The notes under the pieces were generated by a model. The model was not told the origin of the DNA and searched no databases. It saw only the letters and a program-made list of their open reading frames with translations. Made by a program: the position numbers and the translations under genes. This document shows positions 20,068-29,834 of a stretch of 64,000 nt of DNA, piece after piece (the stretch's first letter is position 1; the number at the start of each line of letters is the position of its first letter). The stretch comes from Kiritimatiellia bacterium (GTDB lineage: Bacteria; Verrucomicrobiota; Kiritimatiellia; CAIVKH01): NCBI GenBank assembly GCA_025054615.1, contig JANWZO010000005.1, forward strand, positions 91,283 to 155,282, in the 5' to 3' direction.

Positions 20068-20549
20068 AGCGGGTGGTTCCCGACCCGGCTCCCGCGCAGG
20101 GCCCCGCCTCGGTCCGATGGGCGGACCTTTTCTGGGAACACTCTCCAGGCAGTGCCGTGGCGCGGCTTGAGAGCAGCAGCGTTGCGCAGGCCGATCTGTT
20201 CGGTTGGCTGGAACCGGACGCGGCCGGGGCGCGGTCCCGAATCGCCGAGACGCCGCCTGCCAAGGGGGAGGCATCGGTGGTGCGCTCACGAGTTGAGGAA
20301 TTGGCCCGGCCTGCGCCCGCATCGGGTGTGCGCAAGCTTCGATTAGTCTCGCCGGTTCGGTACGCGGACCGCCGTGGCTCTGTGAACCGCGAGGAGATCG
20401 CGCGGCTCCTCGAGGTGACTCGCGGCGTCGACGGCGTTCGCCGCCTGCCGCAGGTGGAGCTGCCTCGTGGACCGTTTTTTGCGCGGGTGGAATTGTGGAA
20501 GGGGCGCCCTGTCGGCACGCCCTTTGTGATGGAAAGGAGGGCGCGCTGA
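19995..20549 (+). CDS. Unrecognised dcw-cluster protein between mraZ and rsmH
   Basis: I do not recognise this product. From ATG 19995 (GGAG at 19982-19985) it is 184 aa and overlaps the end of mraZ by 73 bases; a GTG at 20073, just after the mraZ stop, gives 158 aa. The N-terminal third is basic ([20 protein letters not shown]), the centre is Ala/Pro-rich and low in complexity, and the C-terminus is better structured ([20 protein letters not shown], then [20 protein letters not shown]). There is no signal peptide or membrane helix. A strong AAAGGAGG sits at its very end, possibly serving rsmH. Its position suggests a role in division or wall synthesis. Confidence 0.6.
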   Translation: MAKTSRILRYLQEFGRGGAVRRLLERVVPDPAPAQGPASVRWADLFWEHSPGSAVARLESSSVAQADLFGWLEPDAAGARSRIAETPPAKGEASVVRSRVEELARPAPASGVRKLRLVSPVRYADRRGSVNREEIARLLEVTRGVDGVRRLPQVELPRGPFFARVELWKGRPVGTPFVMERRAR

Positions 20550-20577
20550 TCCCGGCGCGGATTCGAGGCTGCCGGAG

Positions 20578-21510
20578 GTGCATGCACCGGTACTGCTGAA
20601 GGAGGCGATCGAGAACCTCGCGGTAAAGGCCGGCGGGATTTACATCGACGGAACCGTAGGGGGAGGCGGTCATGCGGAGGCGATCATGGAGCGGGTCGGA
20701 GGCGCAGGGCGGCTGCTCGGGATTGATCGCGATCCCGTGGCGCTCGAGCAAGCGCGTGCGCGGCTTGCGCGATTTTCGAACGCTGTTCTGGTTCAGGGGG
20801 TGTTTTCTTCCATGATCGAGCTTGCGCGAGGCGCCGGAATCGAGGCGGCGGATGGCGTTCTGCTGGATCTTGGCGTTTCGTCGATGCAACTGGACGCGCC
20901 GGAGCGGGGATTCAGTTTTCGAAGCGATGGTCCCCTCGATATGCGCATGGATCCCAATCTTCCGCGAACCGCCGCGGACCTGGTCAATACCCTGCCCGAA
21001 ACGGCGCTGGCTGACCTGCTCTGGCGGTATGGCGAAGAGCGGTCTTCGCGGAGGATTGCCCGTTGGATCGTCGCGGCGCGAGCGCGGGCGCCGATCCGGA
21101 CGACCGGCGAATTGGCGGACCTCGTCTGTCGCGCGGTGGGTCGGGCAGGGGGGCGTATCCACCCGGCGACGCGGACCTTTCAGGCGTTGCGTATCGCGGT
21201 GAATGACGAGCTGGGCGAGCTGGAGCGCGGGTTGGAAGCGGCCCTCGGGCTGCTGAAACCCGGCGGGCGGCTCGTGGTGATCTCTTTCCACAGCTTGGAA
21301 GATCGGATCGTCAAACAGACGCTGGGAGAACACGTCGGGCGGCGAGAATCTCTGCCCGGCGGCGGCGAGCGGATTGTGGTGAAGTCGCCGCAGGTCGCGT
21401 GGGTGACGCGGGGAGTCATCACGCCAGGCCCCGAGGAAATCCGCGCGAACCCGCGGGCTCGATCAGCCCGCCTGCGGGCGGTGGAACGACTCGCTGGAAA
21501 GGCGGCGTAA
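20578..21510 (+). CDS. rsmH: 16S rRNA m4C1402 methyltransferase RsmH (MraW)
   Basis: SAM-dependent enzyme that N4-methylates C1402 of 16S rRNA. 310 aa with the N-terminal [13 protein letters not shown], the SAM loop [13 protein letters not shown], the [12 protein letters not shown] motif, a MRMDP segment and the C-terminal [14 protein letters not shown] and [14 protein letters not shown]. The GTG at 20578 is the only reasonable start, since the reading before it lacks family similarity. Its place between mraZ and ftsL is standard for dcw clusters. Confidence 0.95.
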   Translation: MHAPVLLKEAIENLAVKAGGIYIDGTVGGGGHAEAIMERVGGAGRLLGIDRDPVALEQARARLARFSNAVLVQGVFSSMIELARGAGIEAADGVLLDLGVSSMQLDAPERGFSFRSDGPLDMRMDPNLPRTAADLVNTLPETALADLLWRYGEERSSRRIARWIVAARARAPIRTTGELADLVCRAVGRAGGRIHPATRTFQALRIAVNDELGELERGLEAALGLLKPGGRLVVISFHSLEDRIVKQTLGEHVGRRESLPGGGERIVVKSPQVAWVTRGVITPGPEEIRANPRARSARLRAVERLAGKAA

Positions 21511-21519
21511 ACAGGAAAC

Positions 21520-21867
21520 ATGAGAAAAAGGCGCAATTTTCGAAAACGGGCAAGAGGGGCGAGGGCTCCGCGGCTGCTCCTCACGGCAGTGTTCCTTGCC
21601 ATCGGCCTCGGCTTCCTCTGGCTTTGGATCCATACCCAGTGCGAGCGGCTTTCCCAGCAAATCCGGGCGTTGGAGCAGGAAAAAACGGCGCTTCGCCGAC
21701 GCATCGTCAACGAGGAGTTCAGGTGGTCGAGCCTCACGACGTACGAAAACATGATGAAACTGCTGAAGGAACACGGAATCGAAATGAACTGGCCGACCGA
21801 GCGGCAGATCGTGCGGGTGCGGCGTGCTGCGTCCTCCGAGGATGGCTCGGCCCTCGCCCGGAATTGA
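21520..21867 (+). CDS. ftsL: FtsL-like cell division protein
   Basis: A 115-aa bitopic protein: a basic cytoplasmic N-terminus (RKRRNFRKRARGARAPR), one membrane helix at about residues 19-37, then a coiled-coil-like stretch rich in Glu/Leu/Arg (CERLSQQIRALEQEKTALRR). FtsL proteins are too divergent for a motif call, but this topology and its position between rsmH and ftsI are characteristic. It would bridge FtsB/FtsQ and the FtsWI synthase in the periplasm. The ATG at 21520 has a weak AGGAA upstream. Its end nearly meets the ftsI start. Confidence 0.75.
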   Translation: MRKRRNFRKRARGARAPRLLLTAVFLAIGLGFLWLWIHTQCERLSQQIRALEQEKTALRRRIVNEEFRWSSLTTYENMMKLLKEHGIEMNWPTERQIVRVRRAASSEDGSALARN

Positions 21868-21874
21868 GGTCGCC

Positions 21875-23605
21875 ATGTCGGATTCGAGCCAACGCTGGAG
21901 GATCACCGCGATCGTACTCGCGATGTCCGCCGTCTGGATCGGGCTCGGCATCCGCCTCTCCCATCTGCACCTCGGCGACCATCCCCATCTTCTCGAGAAG
22001 ATCGAACGGACCCGCCAGGTCTCCCAGCGTATCCTTGTGGGGCGGGGGCGCGTTCTGGACCGAAACGGCAACGTCCTGGCAGCGGACATCGCCACTCGCG
22101 ATGTAGCGATTGACCCCGAATTTATACGAGATCACGGATATCCGCTGTTCACCGCGCAGCAGCTAGCCCGACTACTGATGATGGATCCGGCCGTTGTGTT
22201 CGCGCGGCTCGAAAAGCCAAGCCGATACGAGCTGCTCAAACGCCAGGTGCCGGATGACGTCATTCGGGAAATTCAAGCTATGGCGATGCCCGGCGTTCGC
22301 TGCGACGAGGCGATGACGCGACTCTATCCCCACACCTCCCTGATGTGCCATGTGATCGGGTTCGCCAACGCCGAAGGCGTCGGCAGCGCCGGCGTGGAGC
22401 AGCGATATGACCGTTACCTTCGTGGTGTGCCCGGCTACCGGGAGACCGAGGTGGACGGACGACGCCGGGAAGTGCGTAGCCGCCGCCGGCTCGAAATTCT
22501 GCCGCAGCCGGGGGGCGACGTTTACCTGACCCTCGACCAGAACCTGCAGTACTTCGTGGAGCGCGCCCTCGACGATGCGCTGGCGACCAACGGCGCGATC
22601 GGCGCCTGGGCAATTGTCCAGCGGGTCCGCACCGGCGAAATCCTTGCCATGGCATCGCGCCCGGCATTTGACCTCAACGAGTTCAACCGCGCCCCGGAGA
22701 TGGATCGGCTCAACCGGGCGATCGGTTATGTGTATGAGCCGGGGTCCATCTTCAAGATCATCGTCTACGCCGCGGCGCTGAACGAGGGTTTGCTGCGTCC
22801 CGATGAGATCATCGATTGCGAAAACGGGATATGGTTCCATGCGGGGCGCCCCCTTCGTGACTTCCATCCGTACGGCCGGCTGACAGCGACGGACGCGCTT
22901 AAAAAGTCGAGCAACATTGCCGCTGCCAAAATTGCCATTCGCTTAGGCGAGGATCGCCTCTATCGCTATCTACAGGCCTTTGGCATCGGCCGGCTCACGG
23001 GGATCGAGCTACCCGGCGAGGAAAGCGGCATCCTTCACCCGCGCCACCGATGGAGCAAGCTGAGCATCTCGCGGATTCCCATGGGTCATGAAGTGGCCGT
23101 TACAGGTCTGCAGATCCTGAACGCCCTTTCGGCCATTGCCAACGGCGGAGAGCTTATGCGTCCGCGTGTAGTTGACCGGGTGACCACCTCTAGGGGCCAT
23201 TTGATCCTCAAGACCGAGCCGGAGGTCATCGGCCGGCCCATCCGCCCGGAAACGGCCCGAACGCTCACCGACATGCTGGTCCGCGTGACCGAAGAGGGCA
23301 CCGGCAAACGTGCGCGGCTAGACGGATACACCGTGGCCGGAAAGACCGGCACGGCGGAGAAGCCGGGTGTGGGCGGGTACGACCGAGGGCGCAACCTCGC
23401 TTCGTTCATCGGCTTCCTGCCCGCGGAGCGACCGGAAATCAGCATCCTCGTCACGTTTGATGAGCCCCAGCACCTTACGCAGGGCGGGCAGGTCGCCGCG
23501 CCGGTGTTTCGCGCGATTGCCGAAAAGGCCGTTCGCTATCTCGACATTCCACCCGTCGAGGAGGCGCAAATCGTCGAACTTGAACCGGAGGCCGAGCCGT
23601 TGTGA
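21875..23605 (+). CDS. ftsI: Division-specific transpeptidase FtsI (PBP3)
   Basis: Class B penicillin-binding protein that cross-links septal peptidoglycan. 576 aa from ATG 21875: one N-terminal membrane helix (about residues 10-28), a pedestal domain beginning VGRGRVLDRNGNVLAADI, then the transpeptidase with SIFK (Ser291), SSN (345-347) and KTG (490-492). No C-terminal PASTA domain is present. An upstream in-frame ATG at 21824 would overlap ftsL. It belongs to the dcw run, directly upstream of murE. Confidence 0.94.
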   Translation: MSDSSQRWRITAIVLAMSAVWIGLGIRLSHLHLGDHPHLLEKIERTRQVSQRILVGRGRVLDRNGNVLAADIATRDVAIDPEFIRDHGYPLFTAQQLARLLMMDPAVVFARLEKPSRYELLKRQVPDDVIREIQAMAMPGVRCDEAMTRLYPHTSLMCHVIGFANAEGVGSAGVEQRYDRYLRGVPGYRETEVDGRRREVRSRRRLEILPQPGGDVYLTLDQNLQYFVERALDDALATNGAIGAWAIVQRVRTGEILAMASRPAFDLNEFNRAPEMDRLNRAIGYVYEPGSIFKIIVYAAALNEGLLRPDEIIDCENGIWFHAGRPLRDFHPYGRLTATDALKKSSNIAAAKIAIRLGEDRLYRYLQAFGIGRLTGIELPGEESGILHPRHRWSKLSISRIPMGHEVAVTGLQILNALSAIANGGELMRPRVVDRVTTSRGHLILKTEPEVIGRPIRPETARTLTDMLVRVTEEGTGKRARLDGYTVAGKTGTAEKPGVGGYDRGRNLASFIGFLPAERPEISILVTFDEPQHLTQGGQVAAPVFRAIAEKAVRYLDIPPVEEAQIVELEPEAEPL

Positions 23606-23620
23606 GGAGGAACTCTTGCC

Positions 23621-25111
23621 ATGATTCTCGGTAAATTGTGCTTGGAGACCATGAGACTCGAATCCATCACCCGCATTGTGCAGCCGATCCAGGTCCGGGG
23701 CCCTCTGCATTTCGATATCGAGGGCATCGCCTACGATTCGCGGCAGGTGAAAGAGAATTATCTGTTCGTCGCGATCAAGGGCCGCAACGCGGACGGCGCA
23801 GCCTACATTGATGACGCAATCCGGCGCGGCGCCGTCGCGATTGTCTCCGAGGAGGACCGCTGGCCCCGCCGAAACATCGCGCACATTCTGGTGGAAGACG
23901 CGCGCCGCGCCCTCGCCGAGATCGCCTGCGCGTTCTACGACAACCCGTCTCATCGGCTGCCCCTCGTCGGCATCACCGGGACCAACGGGAAAACCACAAC
24001 CTCTTTCATGATTCGCGACATCCTAGCGGCCGAGGGACGGAGCCCCGGTCTGATCGGAACAGTGCGTTATGAGATCGGATCGCGTGTAATCCCCGCAACC
24101 CGCACCACGCCCGAAGCACCAGACATACAGTTCATGCTCGACCAGATGCTGCGCGCGGGATGTCGGAGCGCCGTGATGGAGGTCTCCTCTCATGCACTGG
24201 CTCAGCGGCGGGTCTGGGGCATCGATTTCGACGTCGGCGTCTTCACGAACCTTTCGCGCGACCACCTCGATTTCCACGGCACGATGGAGGCGTATTTCGA
24301 TGCGAAAATGCAATTGTTCCGCGGTCTCGGCCTCCAGATCAAGCGGGCGAGCGCGGTCGTCAACATAGACAACCCGTGGGGCATGGAGCTGGTGCAAACC
24401 CGCGGGCTGCGCGCCCGGCTGATCACCTTCGGCGAGCATCCCGCCGCGGATGTCCGCGCCGAAGATATCGACTTGGGCCCGAGCGGTACCCGGTTCGTTG
24501 TCCGAAGCCCGTGGGGCGACTGCGATGCGCATCTGCGCCTGCTGGGCCGGTTCAATGTCAGCAATGCGCTCGCCGCGATCGCCGCATGCGGCGCCCTCGG
24601 AATCCCGCCGGCGCGGAGCGCAGCGATCCTCGCGGGTCTGTCAAACGTTCCCGGCCGGCTGGAACGAATCGAGACGGGGCGCGGCTTCGATGTCTTCGTC
24701 GATTACGCGCATACGGACGACGCCCTTGCGAAGGTTCTCGAGACGCTTCGCGAACTGGGGCCTCGCCGACTGATTGTGGTTTTCGGATGCGGCGGCGACC
24801 GGGATCGCAGCAAGCGCCCGCTCATGGGCGCCGTCGCCTATCAGCGCGCCGACTGGACCATCCTCACCAGCGACAACCCGCGCCGCGAGCGGCCCGAATC
24901 AATTATCGCCGAGATCGAAGAGGGCATGCCTAATCGGGACCGCCACGAGGTCGTCGTGGACCGTGCCGAGGCAATCGCCCGCGCGCTCGAAATTGCTCGA
25001 CCGGGCGACATTGTTCTCATCGCTGGCAAGGGGCATGAGACCGTTCAGGAATTTGCGACCACCGTCGTTCCCTTCGACGACCGTGAGGTCGTTCGCCTCC
25101 TGCTGCGCTAA
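23621..25111 (+). CDS. murE: UDP-MurNAc-tripeptide synthetase MurE (meso-DAP type)
   Basis: ATP-dependent Mur ligase that adds the third stem-peptide residue. 496 aa with the P-loop ITGTNGKTTT (Lys124), FTNLSRDHLDFHGTMEAYF and the C-terminal DNPR (418-421). The arginine in DNPR marks enzymes that add meso-diaminopimelate; lysine-adding enzymes carry other residues there. The ATG at 23621 has GAGGAGGAA upstream; the ATG at 23651 is an alternative. It lies between ftsI and murF in the usual dcw order. Confidence 0.96.
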   Translation: MILGKLCLETMRLESITRIVQPIQVRGPLHFDIEGIAYDSRQVKENYLFVAIKGRNADGAAYIDDAIRRGAVAIVSEEDRWPRRNIAHILVEDARRALAEIACAFYDNPSHRLPLVGITGTNGKTTTSFMIRDILAAEGRSPGLIGTVRYEIGSRVIPATRTTPEAPDIQFMLDQMLRAGCRSAVMEVSSHALAQRRVWGIDFDVGVFTNLSRDHLDFHGTMEAYFDAKMQLFRGLGLQIKRASAVVNIDNPWGMELVQTRGLRARLITFGEHPAADVRAEDIDLGPSGTRFVVRSPWGDCDAHLRLLGRFNVSNALAAIAACGALGIPPARSAAILAGLSNVPGRLERIETGRGFDVFVDYAHTDDALAKVLETLRELGPRRLIVVFGCGGDRDRSKRPLMGAVAYQRADWTILTSDNPRRERPESIIAEIEEGMPNRDRHEVVVDRAEAIARALEIARPGDIVLIAGKGHETVQEFATTVVPFDDREVVRLLLR

Positions 25112-25132
25112 CCCGATCGGTCGCTGAAACCC

Positions 25133-26539
25133 ATGGCGATTGCGGAAGAGGCATCGGATACGGGGACGCTGCCCGCCCCATCTTTCTCGCCGGATGACTT
25201 GGCCGACTGGTCCGGAGGAGATTGGCGCGGTCCGAAGCCCGATCGAGTTACGGGGTTTGCGATCGATTCCCGGGCGGTTCGGCCCGGGGATTGCTTCGTC
25301 GCGCTCCCCGGCAGTCGCTCGGATGGTCATTTTTTTTTGAGCGCTGCGCGGGATGCTGGCGCTGCATGCGCGATGGTGCGCGCGGCGTTTGAGCCGCCGT
25401 TCGAATTGGACGGTTTTCCGCTTCTCCGCGTGGATGACCCCCGGCGCGCTCTCGCATCGCTAGCGAAACAGCATCGCGCCCGCCTGCGGGGAACCTTTGT
25501 CTGCATTGCAGGGAGCTGCGGGAAAACCACCGTCAAAGAATTGACGGCTGACCTCCTTGGCGCCCTCGGTCCGGTCGCCCGCACCAAGGGCAACTGGAAT
25601 AACGATCTGGGCGTCCCACTGAGCTTGCTGCGAATGGCTCCCGAACACCGCTACGGCGTGTTCGAGGTGGGGATGAACCACCCAGGGGAGCTTGATCCGC
25701 TCGCGTCGATGGTCCGACCGCACATTTCGGTAGTGACCTGCGTGGGGCCCGAGCACATCGAATTTTTCGACGGCGAGGAGAGTATCGCCCACGAAGAGGC
25801 CGCCGCGCTACGCGCGCTGGATGCGGAAGGGATCGCCGTCCTTCCTGCCGACGACAAGTGGTTTCACGTCCTGCGTTCCCATGTAAAAGGCAAGCTCTGC
25901 ACAGTGTCGTTAACGGCGGATGCCGACTACCGCATTGAACCGGGGCCGCCGCCGCGATTTGTCGTGACCGAGTGGGCGACGGGCGAGAGCGTTCCGTTGG
26001 AGGCGCCGCTGCCGGGTCGCCATGTACTGTCGAATGCGGGTCTGGCGATCGCCGTTGCGCGGCTGCTGGGCGTGTCCTGGGGGGCGATCGCCGAGCGGCT
26101 CCGCGCGTTCCGGCCGCCGTCCATGCGGTGGGAGGCTATGGATCTTGGCGGGATTCGCGTGATCAACGATGCCTATAACGCGAATCCGTTGAGCATGCGC
26201 GCTGCGCTTGATGCGTTTGCCGCGACGCCCGTTGCGGGCCGACGTTGGCTGGTTCTGGGGGCGATGCGCGAGCTGGGCGCGCGCGAAAAGACGTATCACG
26301 AGGAGCTGGGCCGGGACCTCGCCAAGGGACCCTGGTTCGGCGCCATTTTCGTCGGCGCGGAAGGCGCGTGGATCCGCTCCGGCGCGGTCCGTGCCGGGTT
26401 CCAAAACGCTTTGACCGCCGCCGACGCGGAGGAGGCAGGCAAACTTCTGGTAAAACATCTACGACCCGGGGACGCTGTTTTGATCAAGGCGTCGCGTGGG
26501 GTCGGCTTGGAACGCGCGATCGATGAGTTGCGTCGCTGA
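25133..26539 (+). CDS. murF: UDP-MurNAc-pentapeptide synthetase MurF
   Basis: Adds the D-Ala-D-Ala dipeptide to the UDP-MurNAc-tripeptide. 468 aa with an N-terminal uridine-binding domain (FAIDSRAVRPGDCFVALPG), the P-loop GSCGKTTVKEL (Lys131), the KGNWNNDLGVPLSLL and EVGMNHPGELDPL motifs, and INDAYNANPLSMRAALDAF in the C-terminal half. It follows murE after 21 bases. Between it and mraY lies a short intergenic stretch with a repeat that recurs near 29.85 kb. Confidence 0.95.
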   Translation: MAIAEEASDTGTLPAPSFSPDDLADWSGGDWRGPKPDRVTGFAIDSRAVRPGDCFVALPGSRSDGHFFLSAARDAGAACAMVRAAFEPPFELDGFPLLRVDDPRRALASLAKQHRARLRGTFVCIAGSCGKTTVKELTADLLGALGPVARTKGNWNNDLGVPLSLLRMAPEHRYGVFEVGMNHPGELDPLASMVRPHISVVTCVGPEHIEFFDGEESIAHEEAAALRALDAEGIAVLPADDKWFHVLRSHVKGKLCTVSLTADADYRIEPGPPPRFVVTEWATGESVPLEAPLPGRHVLSNAGLAIAVARLLGVSWGAIAERLRAFRPPSMRWEAMDLGGIRVINDAYNANPLSMRAALDAFAATPVAGRRWLVLGAMRELGAREKTYHEELGRDLAKGPWFGAIFVGAEGAWIRSGAVRAGFQNALTAADAEEAGKLLVKHLRPGDAVLIKASRGVGLERAIDELRR

Positions 26540-26541
26540 TG

Positions 26542-26590
26542 TCCATGCTCTGTAAAAACTTTCCCCGCGCGTTCCATTCCATGTAAAAAC
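26542..26590. repeat. Intergenic TCCATG/TGTAAAAAC element (copy 1)
   Basis: The murF-mraY gap contains TCCATGCTCTGTAA (26542-26555) and TTCCATTCCATG (26572-26583), each followed by AAAAC. Both strings recur in the metG-tadA gap (29835-29892). The 10-base TGTAAAAAC-type tail is repeated within this copy. It could be a dispersed repeat, an operator or a protein-binding site; no terminator shape is evident. Confidence 0.5.
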
Positions 26591-26622
26591 GGGCCGCGGG
26601 CGCGATTCCCGCATCATCTCCC

Positions 26623-27753
26623 ATGCTGTTCTTCCTTCATGAATTGACTGAGTGGTGGACGCCGCTGCGCCTCTTTCGCTACATCACGTTCCGCGCGCTG
26701 ATGGGCGCGGGTACGGCATTTATCCTCTCGCTGATATTCGGTCCGCTGATCATTCGCTGGCTGCAGCGGCTCAAATTCGGCCAGTACGTTCGGGACGACG
26801 CCGTGCTGGCCCACCAGCGTCGCAGAAAGTCCGGCACGCCGACCATGGGCGGCGTCCTGATCATCGCGGCGGTTGTCCTCTCGACGGTGCTGTGGGCGGA
26901 TGTGCGAAACGGATACGTCTGGTTCGCGCTGGCAACGATGCTCGCGATGGGCGCGGTCGGGTTCTGGGACGACTACCTCAAGATCTCCCGGAAAAACGCC
27001 AGGGGCCTGCCCGGCCGCACCAAACTCGCGCTCGAGATCGCCTGGTCACTGGCCGTGGTGGCGGCCCTCTATCTGTGGGAGCCGTCCCGCACCCACGTCG
27101 CGAAACTAATGCTGCCGTTCCTGAAGGAGCCGGTCATTGCGGAAATGGCGGTTCCCGCGACCGCGCTGTTCCTCACGCTGGTGCTGGTGGGGTCCGCGAA
27201 TGCGGTGAATCTGACCGACGGGCTCGACGGCCTGGCGATCGGCTGCACCAACGCAGCGGCCGCGGCATACCTGGCCCTTGCTTATGTTGCTGGCAATGTC
27301 CTAGCCGCGAATTATCTGCTGGTGCCGTATGTCCCGGGGAGCGGCGAGCTGGCGGTCTTTTGCGGCTGCCTGCTGGGTGCGGGGTTGGGCTTTCTGTGGT
27401 TCAACTGCCACCCCGCGCGCGTCTTCATGGGCGACACGGGCAGCCTCGCGCTCGGCGGCGCGATCGGCATGGTCGCCGTCGCGATCAAACAGGAGCTTCT
27501 TCTGGTGATCGTCGGTGGCGTCTTTGTGATCGAGGCCCTCAGCGTGATCATTCAGGTGGCGAGCTTCAAGCTGACCGGGCGGCGCGTGTTCCGCGTGGCG
27601 CCCATTCATCACCATTTCGAGCAGATCGAGAAAGAACGAGCCGCTGCCGAGGGTCGCGATGTCGAGGTCGTGGAAACGATGGTGACGACCAGGTTCTGGA
27701 TCCTTGGGATTCTCTTCGCGATGATCGGCCTCGCGACGCTCAAAATCCGCTGA
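26623..27753 (+). CDS. mraY: Phospho-MurNAc-pentapeptide transferase MraY
   Basis: Integral membrane enzyme that forms lipid I from UDP-MurNAc-pentapeptide and undecaprenyl phosphate. 376 aa, about ten membrane helices. Signature stretches are KSGTPTMGGVLII, VGFWDDYLKISRKNARGL, NLTDGLDGLAIG and NCHPARVFMGDTGSLALGG with the catalytic aspartates, plus the APIHHHFE histidine cluster. No ribosome binding site is obvious before ATG 26623. It is the last dcw gene here: murD, ftsW, murG and the rest do not follow, and the next gene, metG, is on the opposite strand. Confidence 0.95.
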   Translation: MLFFLHELTEWWTPLRLFRYITFRALMGAGTAFILSLIFGPLIIRWLQRLKFGQYVRDDAVLAHQRRRKSGTPTMGGVLIIAAVVLSTVLWADVRNGYVWFALATMLAMGAVGFWDDYLKISRKNARGLPGRTKLALEIAWSLAVVAALYLWEPSRTHVAKLMLPFLKEPVIAEMAVPATALFLTLVLVGSANAVNLTDGLDGLAIGCTNAAAAAYLALAYVAGNVLAANYLLVPYVPGSGELAVFCGCLLGAGLGFLWFNCHPARVFMGDTGSLALGGAIGMVAVAIKQELLLVIVGGVFVIEALSVIIQVASFKLTGRRVFRVAPIHHHFEQIEKERAAAEGRDVEVVETMVTTRFWILGILFAMIGLATLKIR

Positions 27754-27780
27754 AGGCCGCGCGCGCGTCCGCTCCAGACG

Positions 27781-29715
27781 TCACTTGACGACAGCGCCGG
27801 ATGGCATCTCGCCGTCCACAGTTATGAGGCGCAACTGGTCCCCCGCCGAGGCTGCCAGCAGCATCCCGTTGGACTCGATTCCACGTATTTTTGCGGGCTT
27901 CAAATTGGCGACGACCACGATGGTTTTCCCCACGAGCGACTCGGGTGCGTAATGCTTTGCGATACCCGCCACGATCTGCCGCGTTTCCTCGCCGACCTGG
28001 ATGGAGAGTTTGAGAAGTTTGTCCGCGCCGGCGACTCGCTCCGCCTGGAGAATTTTCGCCGTGCGCAACTGAATTTTGGCAAAGTCGCCATAATCGATAC
28101 GCGAGGCTTCGGCAGTTGCCGTCGAAGCGGATGCGGACGCGGCCTGCATCTCTGGACGGGCCGGCGCTGCGGTCGGCGGTTCCCTTTCGATGCGGGGGAA
28201 GAGCGCGCCGATTTCCCGAACTTCGCGGCCGGCGGGGAAAATTCCGAATTGCCGGATTTCCTCAATCCGGCACGACCCGCGCAGACCGATGGCTGACCGG
28301 AGCTCCTCCATTTTCGCGGGCATGACCGGCTGCAGCAGCGAGGAGAGAATTCGCAGCGATTCGCACGCGACGTACAGACAGGTGTTCAGCGGGGCTTTGT
28401 CGTCCAGTTTGGCTAGCGACCACGGCTGCCGGACCTCGAGGTACTTGTTGACGCGTTTGACGGCGGAGAGAACGTCGGCGAGCGCCTGATCGACCCGCAT
28501 GGAGTCGATTGCGCTGAAACAACGGTCCACAGCGGTCTGCACCGCGGCGCGCAGCTCGGCGGATTCCGGATCCAGCTCGCCCGCAGGGAGTGCGGGCACA
28601 AACCCTCCGCAGTATCGGCGGATCATATTCGTTAGTCGGCTGAGTAGATTGCCGAGGTCGTTCGCGAGGTCCGCGTTGTACCGGCGCTGGAAGGCGTCTT
28701 CGGTGAAACTGGCGTCCTGCCCGAGGACCATCTCCGCCATGAGAAAATAACGGAAGGCGTCCACTCCGTAGCGGTCGATCATGTCCATCGGGTTCACGAC
28801 ATTCCCGAGCGACTTGCTCATCTTCGTGTCACCGGAAAGCCACCACCCGTGCGCGAAAACGGTTTTCGGCAGCGGCACGTCGAGGGCTTTGAGCATGGTC
28901 GGCCAGTAGACCGTGTGGGTCGTCAGAATGTCCTTGCCAATGAGGTGGTATTCGGCCGGCCACCACTGCTCGAATTTTGCGGGGTCGCTCTTGTAGCCAA
29001 TCGCGCTGATGTAGTTGACCAGCGCGTCGAACCAGACGTAGCAGACGTAGTCGCGGTCGAACGGTAGCTCAATGCCCCATGAGAGGCGGCTCTTGGGCCG
29101 CGAAATGCAGAGGTCCTGCAGCGGCTTGCGCAGGAAACCGAGCGTTTCGTTCCGGCGGAAATCGGGTTGGATGAATTCGGGGTGGGCATGAATATAGTCG
29201 ATGAGCCACTGCTGGTATTTGCTCATTCGGAAGAAATAGTTGGATTCTTTGATCCTGACGATGTTAGGCAGTTCCTCGGGCGATTTGCCGGGCGGCAAGT
29301 CTTTCTCCGTGACGAAGGTCTCGCTGGTCACGTCATAGAGGCCGTCGTATTCGGCTTTATAGATCTCGCCCTTGTCATACAAGTCCTGCAGGCAGGCCTG
29401 CACGACGCGTTTGTGGCGCTCCTCCGTGGTCCGGATGAAGTCATCATGCGTAATGTGAAGCCGCTTCCAGAGCGCTTGGAAATGGACGACGGTCGAGTCG
29501 GCCTGCTGTTGGGGTGTCATGCCCGCCTTCTCCGCGGCGCGCTGGACCTTTTGGCCGTGTTCGTCGGTGCCGGTCAGAAACCACGTCGGGATGCCCTGAA
29601 GGCGATGATACCGCGCGAGGACATCGGCGAGGATCGTTGTATACGCGTGGCCGATGTGCGGTTTGTCGTTGACGTAGTAAATCGGCGTGGTGACGTAGAA
29701 TTTCGAATGTTTCAT
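27781..29715 (-). CDS. metG: Methionyl-tRNA synthetase
   Basis: Class I aminoacyl-tRNA synthetase charging tRNA-Met. 644 aa. HIGH is PHIGHAY (residues 19-25) and the KMSKS loop reads TKMSKSLGN near residue 300. The connective domain has TSETFVTEKDL where other members carry a cysteine knuckle; the zinc cysteines are missing. The C-terminus (from about residue 535) is a Trbp111-like tRNA-binding OB domain (DFAKIQLRTAKILQAERV to LRLITVDGEMPSGAVVK). The start is the ATG at 29715; longer in-frame extensions upstream show no similarity to MetG. It ends tail-to-tail with mraY and is divergent from tadA. Confidence 0.96.
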   Translation of the reverse strand: MKHSKFYVTTPIYYVNDKPHIGHAYTTILADVLARYHRLQGIPTWFLTGTDEHGQKVQRAAEKAGMTPQQQADSTVVHFQALWKRLHITHDDFIRTTEERHKRVVQACLQDLYDKGEIYKAEYDGLYDVTSETFVTEKDLPPGKSPEELPNIVRIKESNYFFRMSKYQQWLIDYIHAHPEFIQPDFRRNETLGFLRKPLQDLCISRPKSRLSWGIELPFDRDYVCYVWFDALVNYISAIGYKSDPAKFEQWWPAEYHLIGKDILTTHTVYWPTMLKALDVPLPKTVFAHGWWLSGDTKMSKSLGNVVNPMDMIDRYGVDAFRYFLMAEMVLGQDASFTEDAFQRRYNADLANDLGNLLSRLTNMIRRYCGGFVPALPAGELDPESAELRAAVQTAVDRCFSAIDSMRVDQALADVLSAVKRVNKYLEVRQPWSLAKLDDKAPLNTCLYVACESLRILSSLLQPVMPAKMEELRSAIGLRGSCRIEEIRQFGIFPAGREVREIGALFPRIEREPPTAAPARPEMQAASASASTATAEASRIDYGDFAKIQLRTAKILQAERVAGADKLLKLSIQVGEETRQIVAGIAKHYAPESLVGKTIVVVANLKPAKIRGIESNGMLLAASAGDQLRLITVDGEMPSGAVVK

Positions 29716-29834
29716 AGACGAGCGACTATATCGCGTCCGCGCGGCGTTCAGCAATCCGGAGAAATGGGCGCGTCGCTCGCCTGCCCGCGCGAAAGGGTTG
29801 ACGATTCCGGGGTCCTGCCACGTGGCCCGAATTT

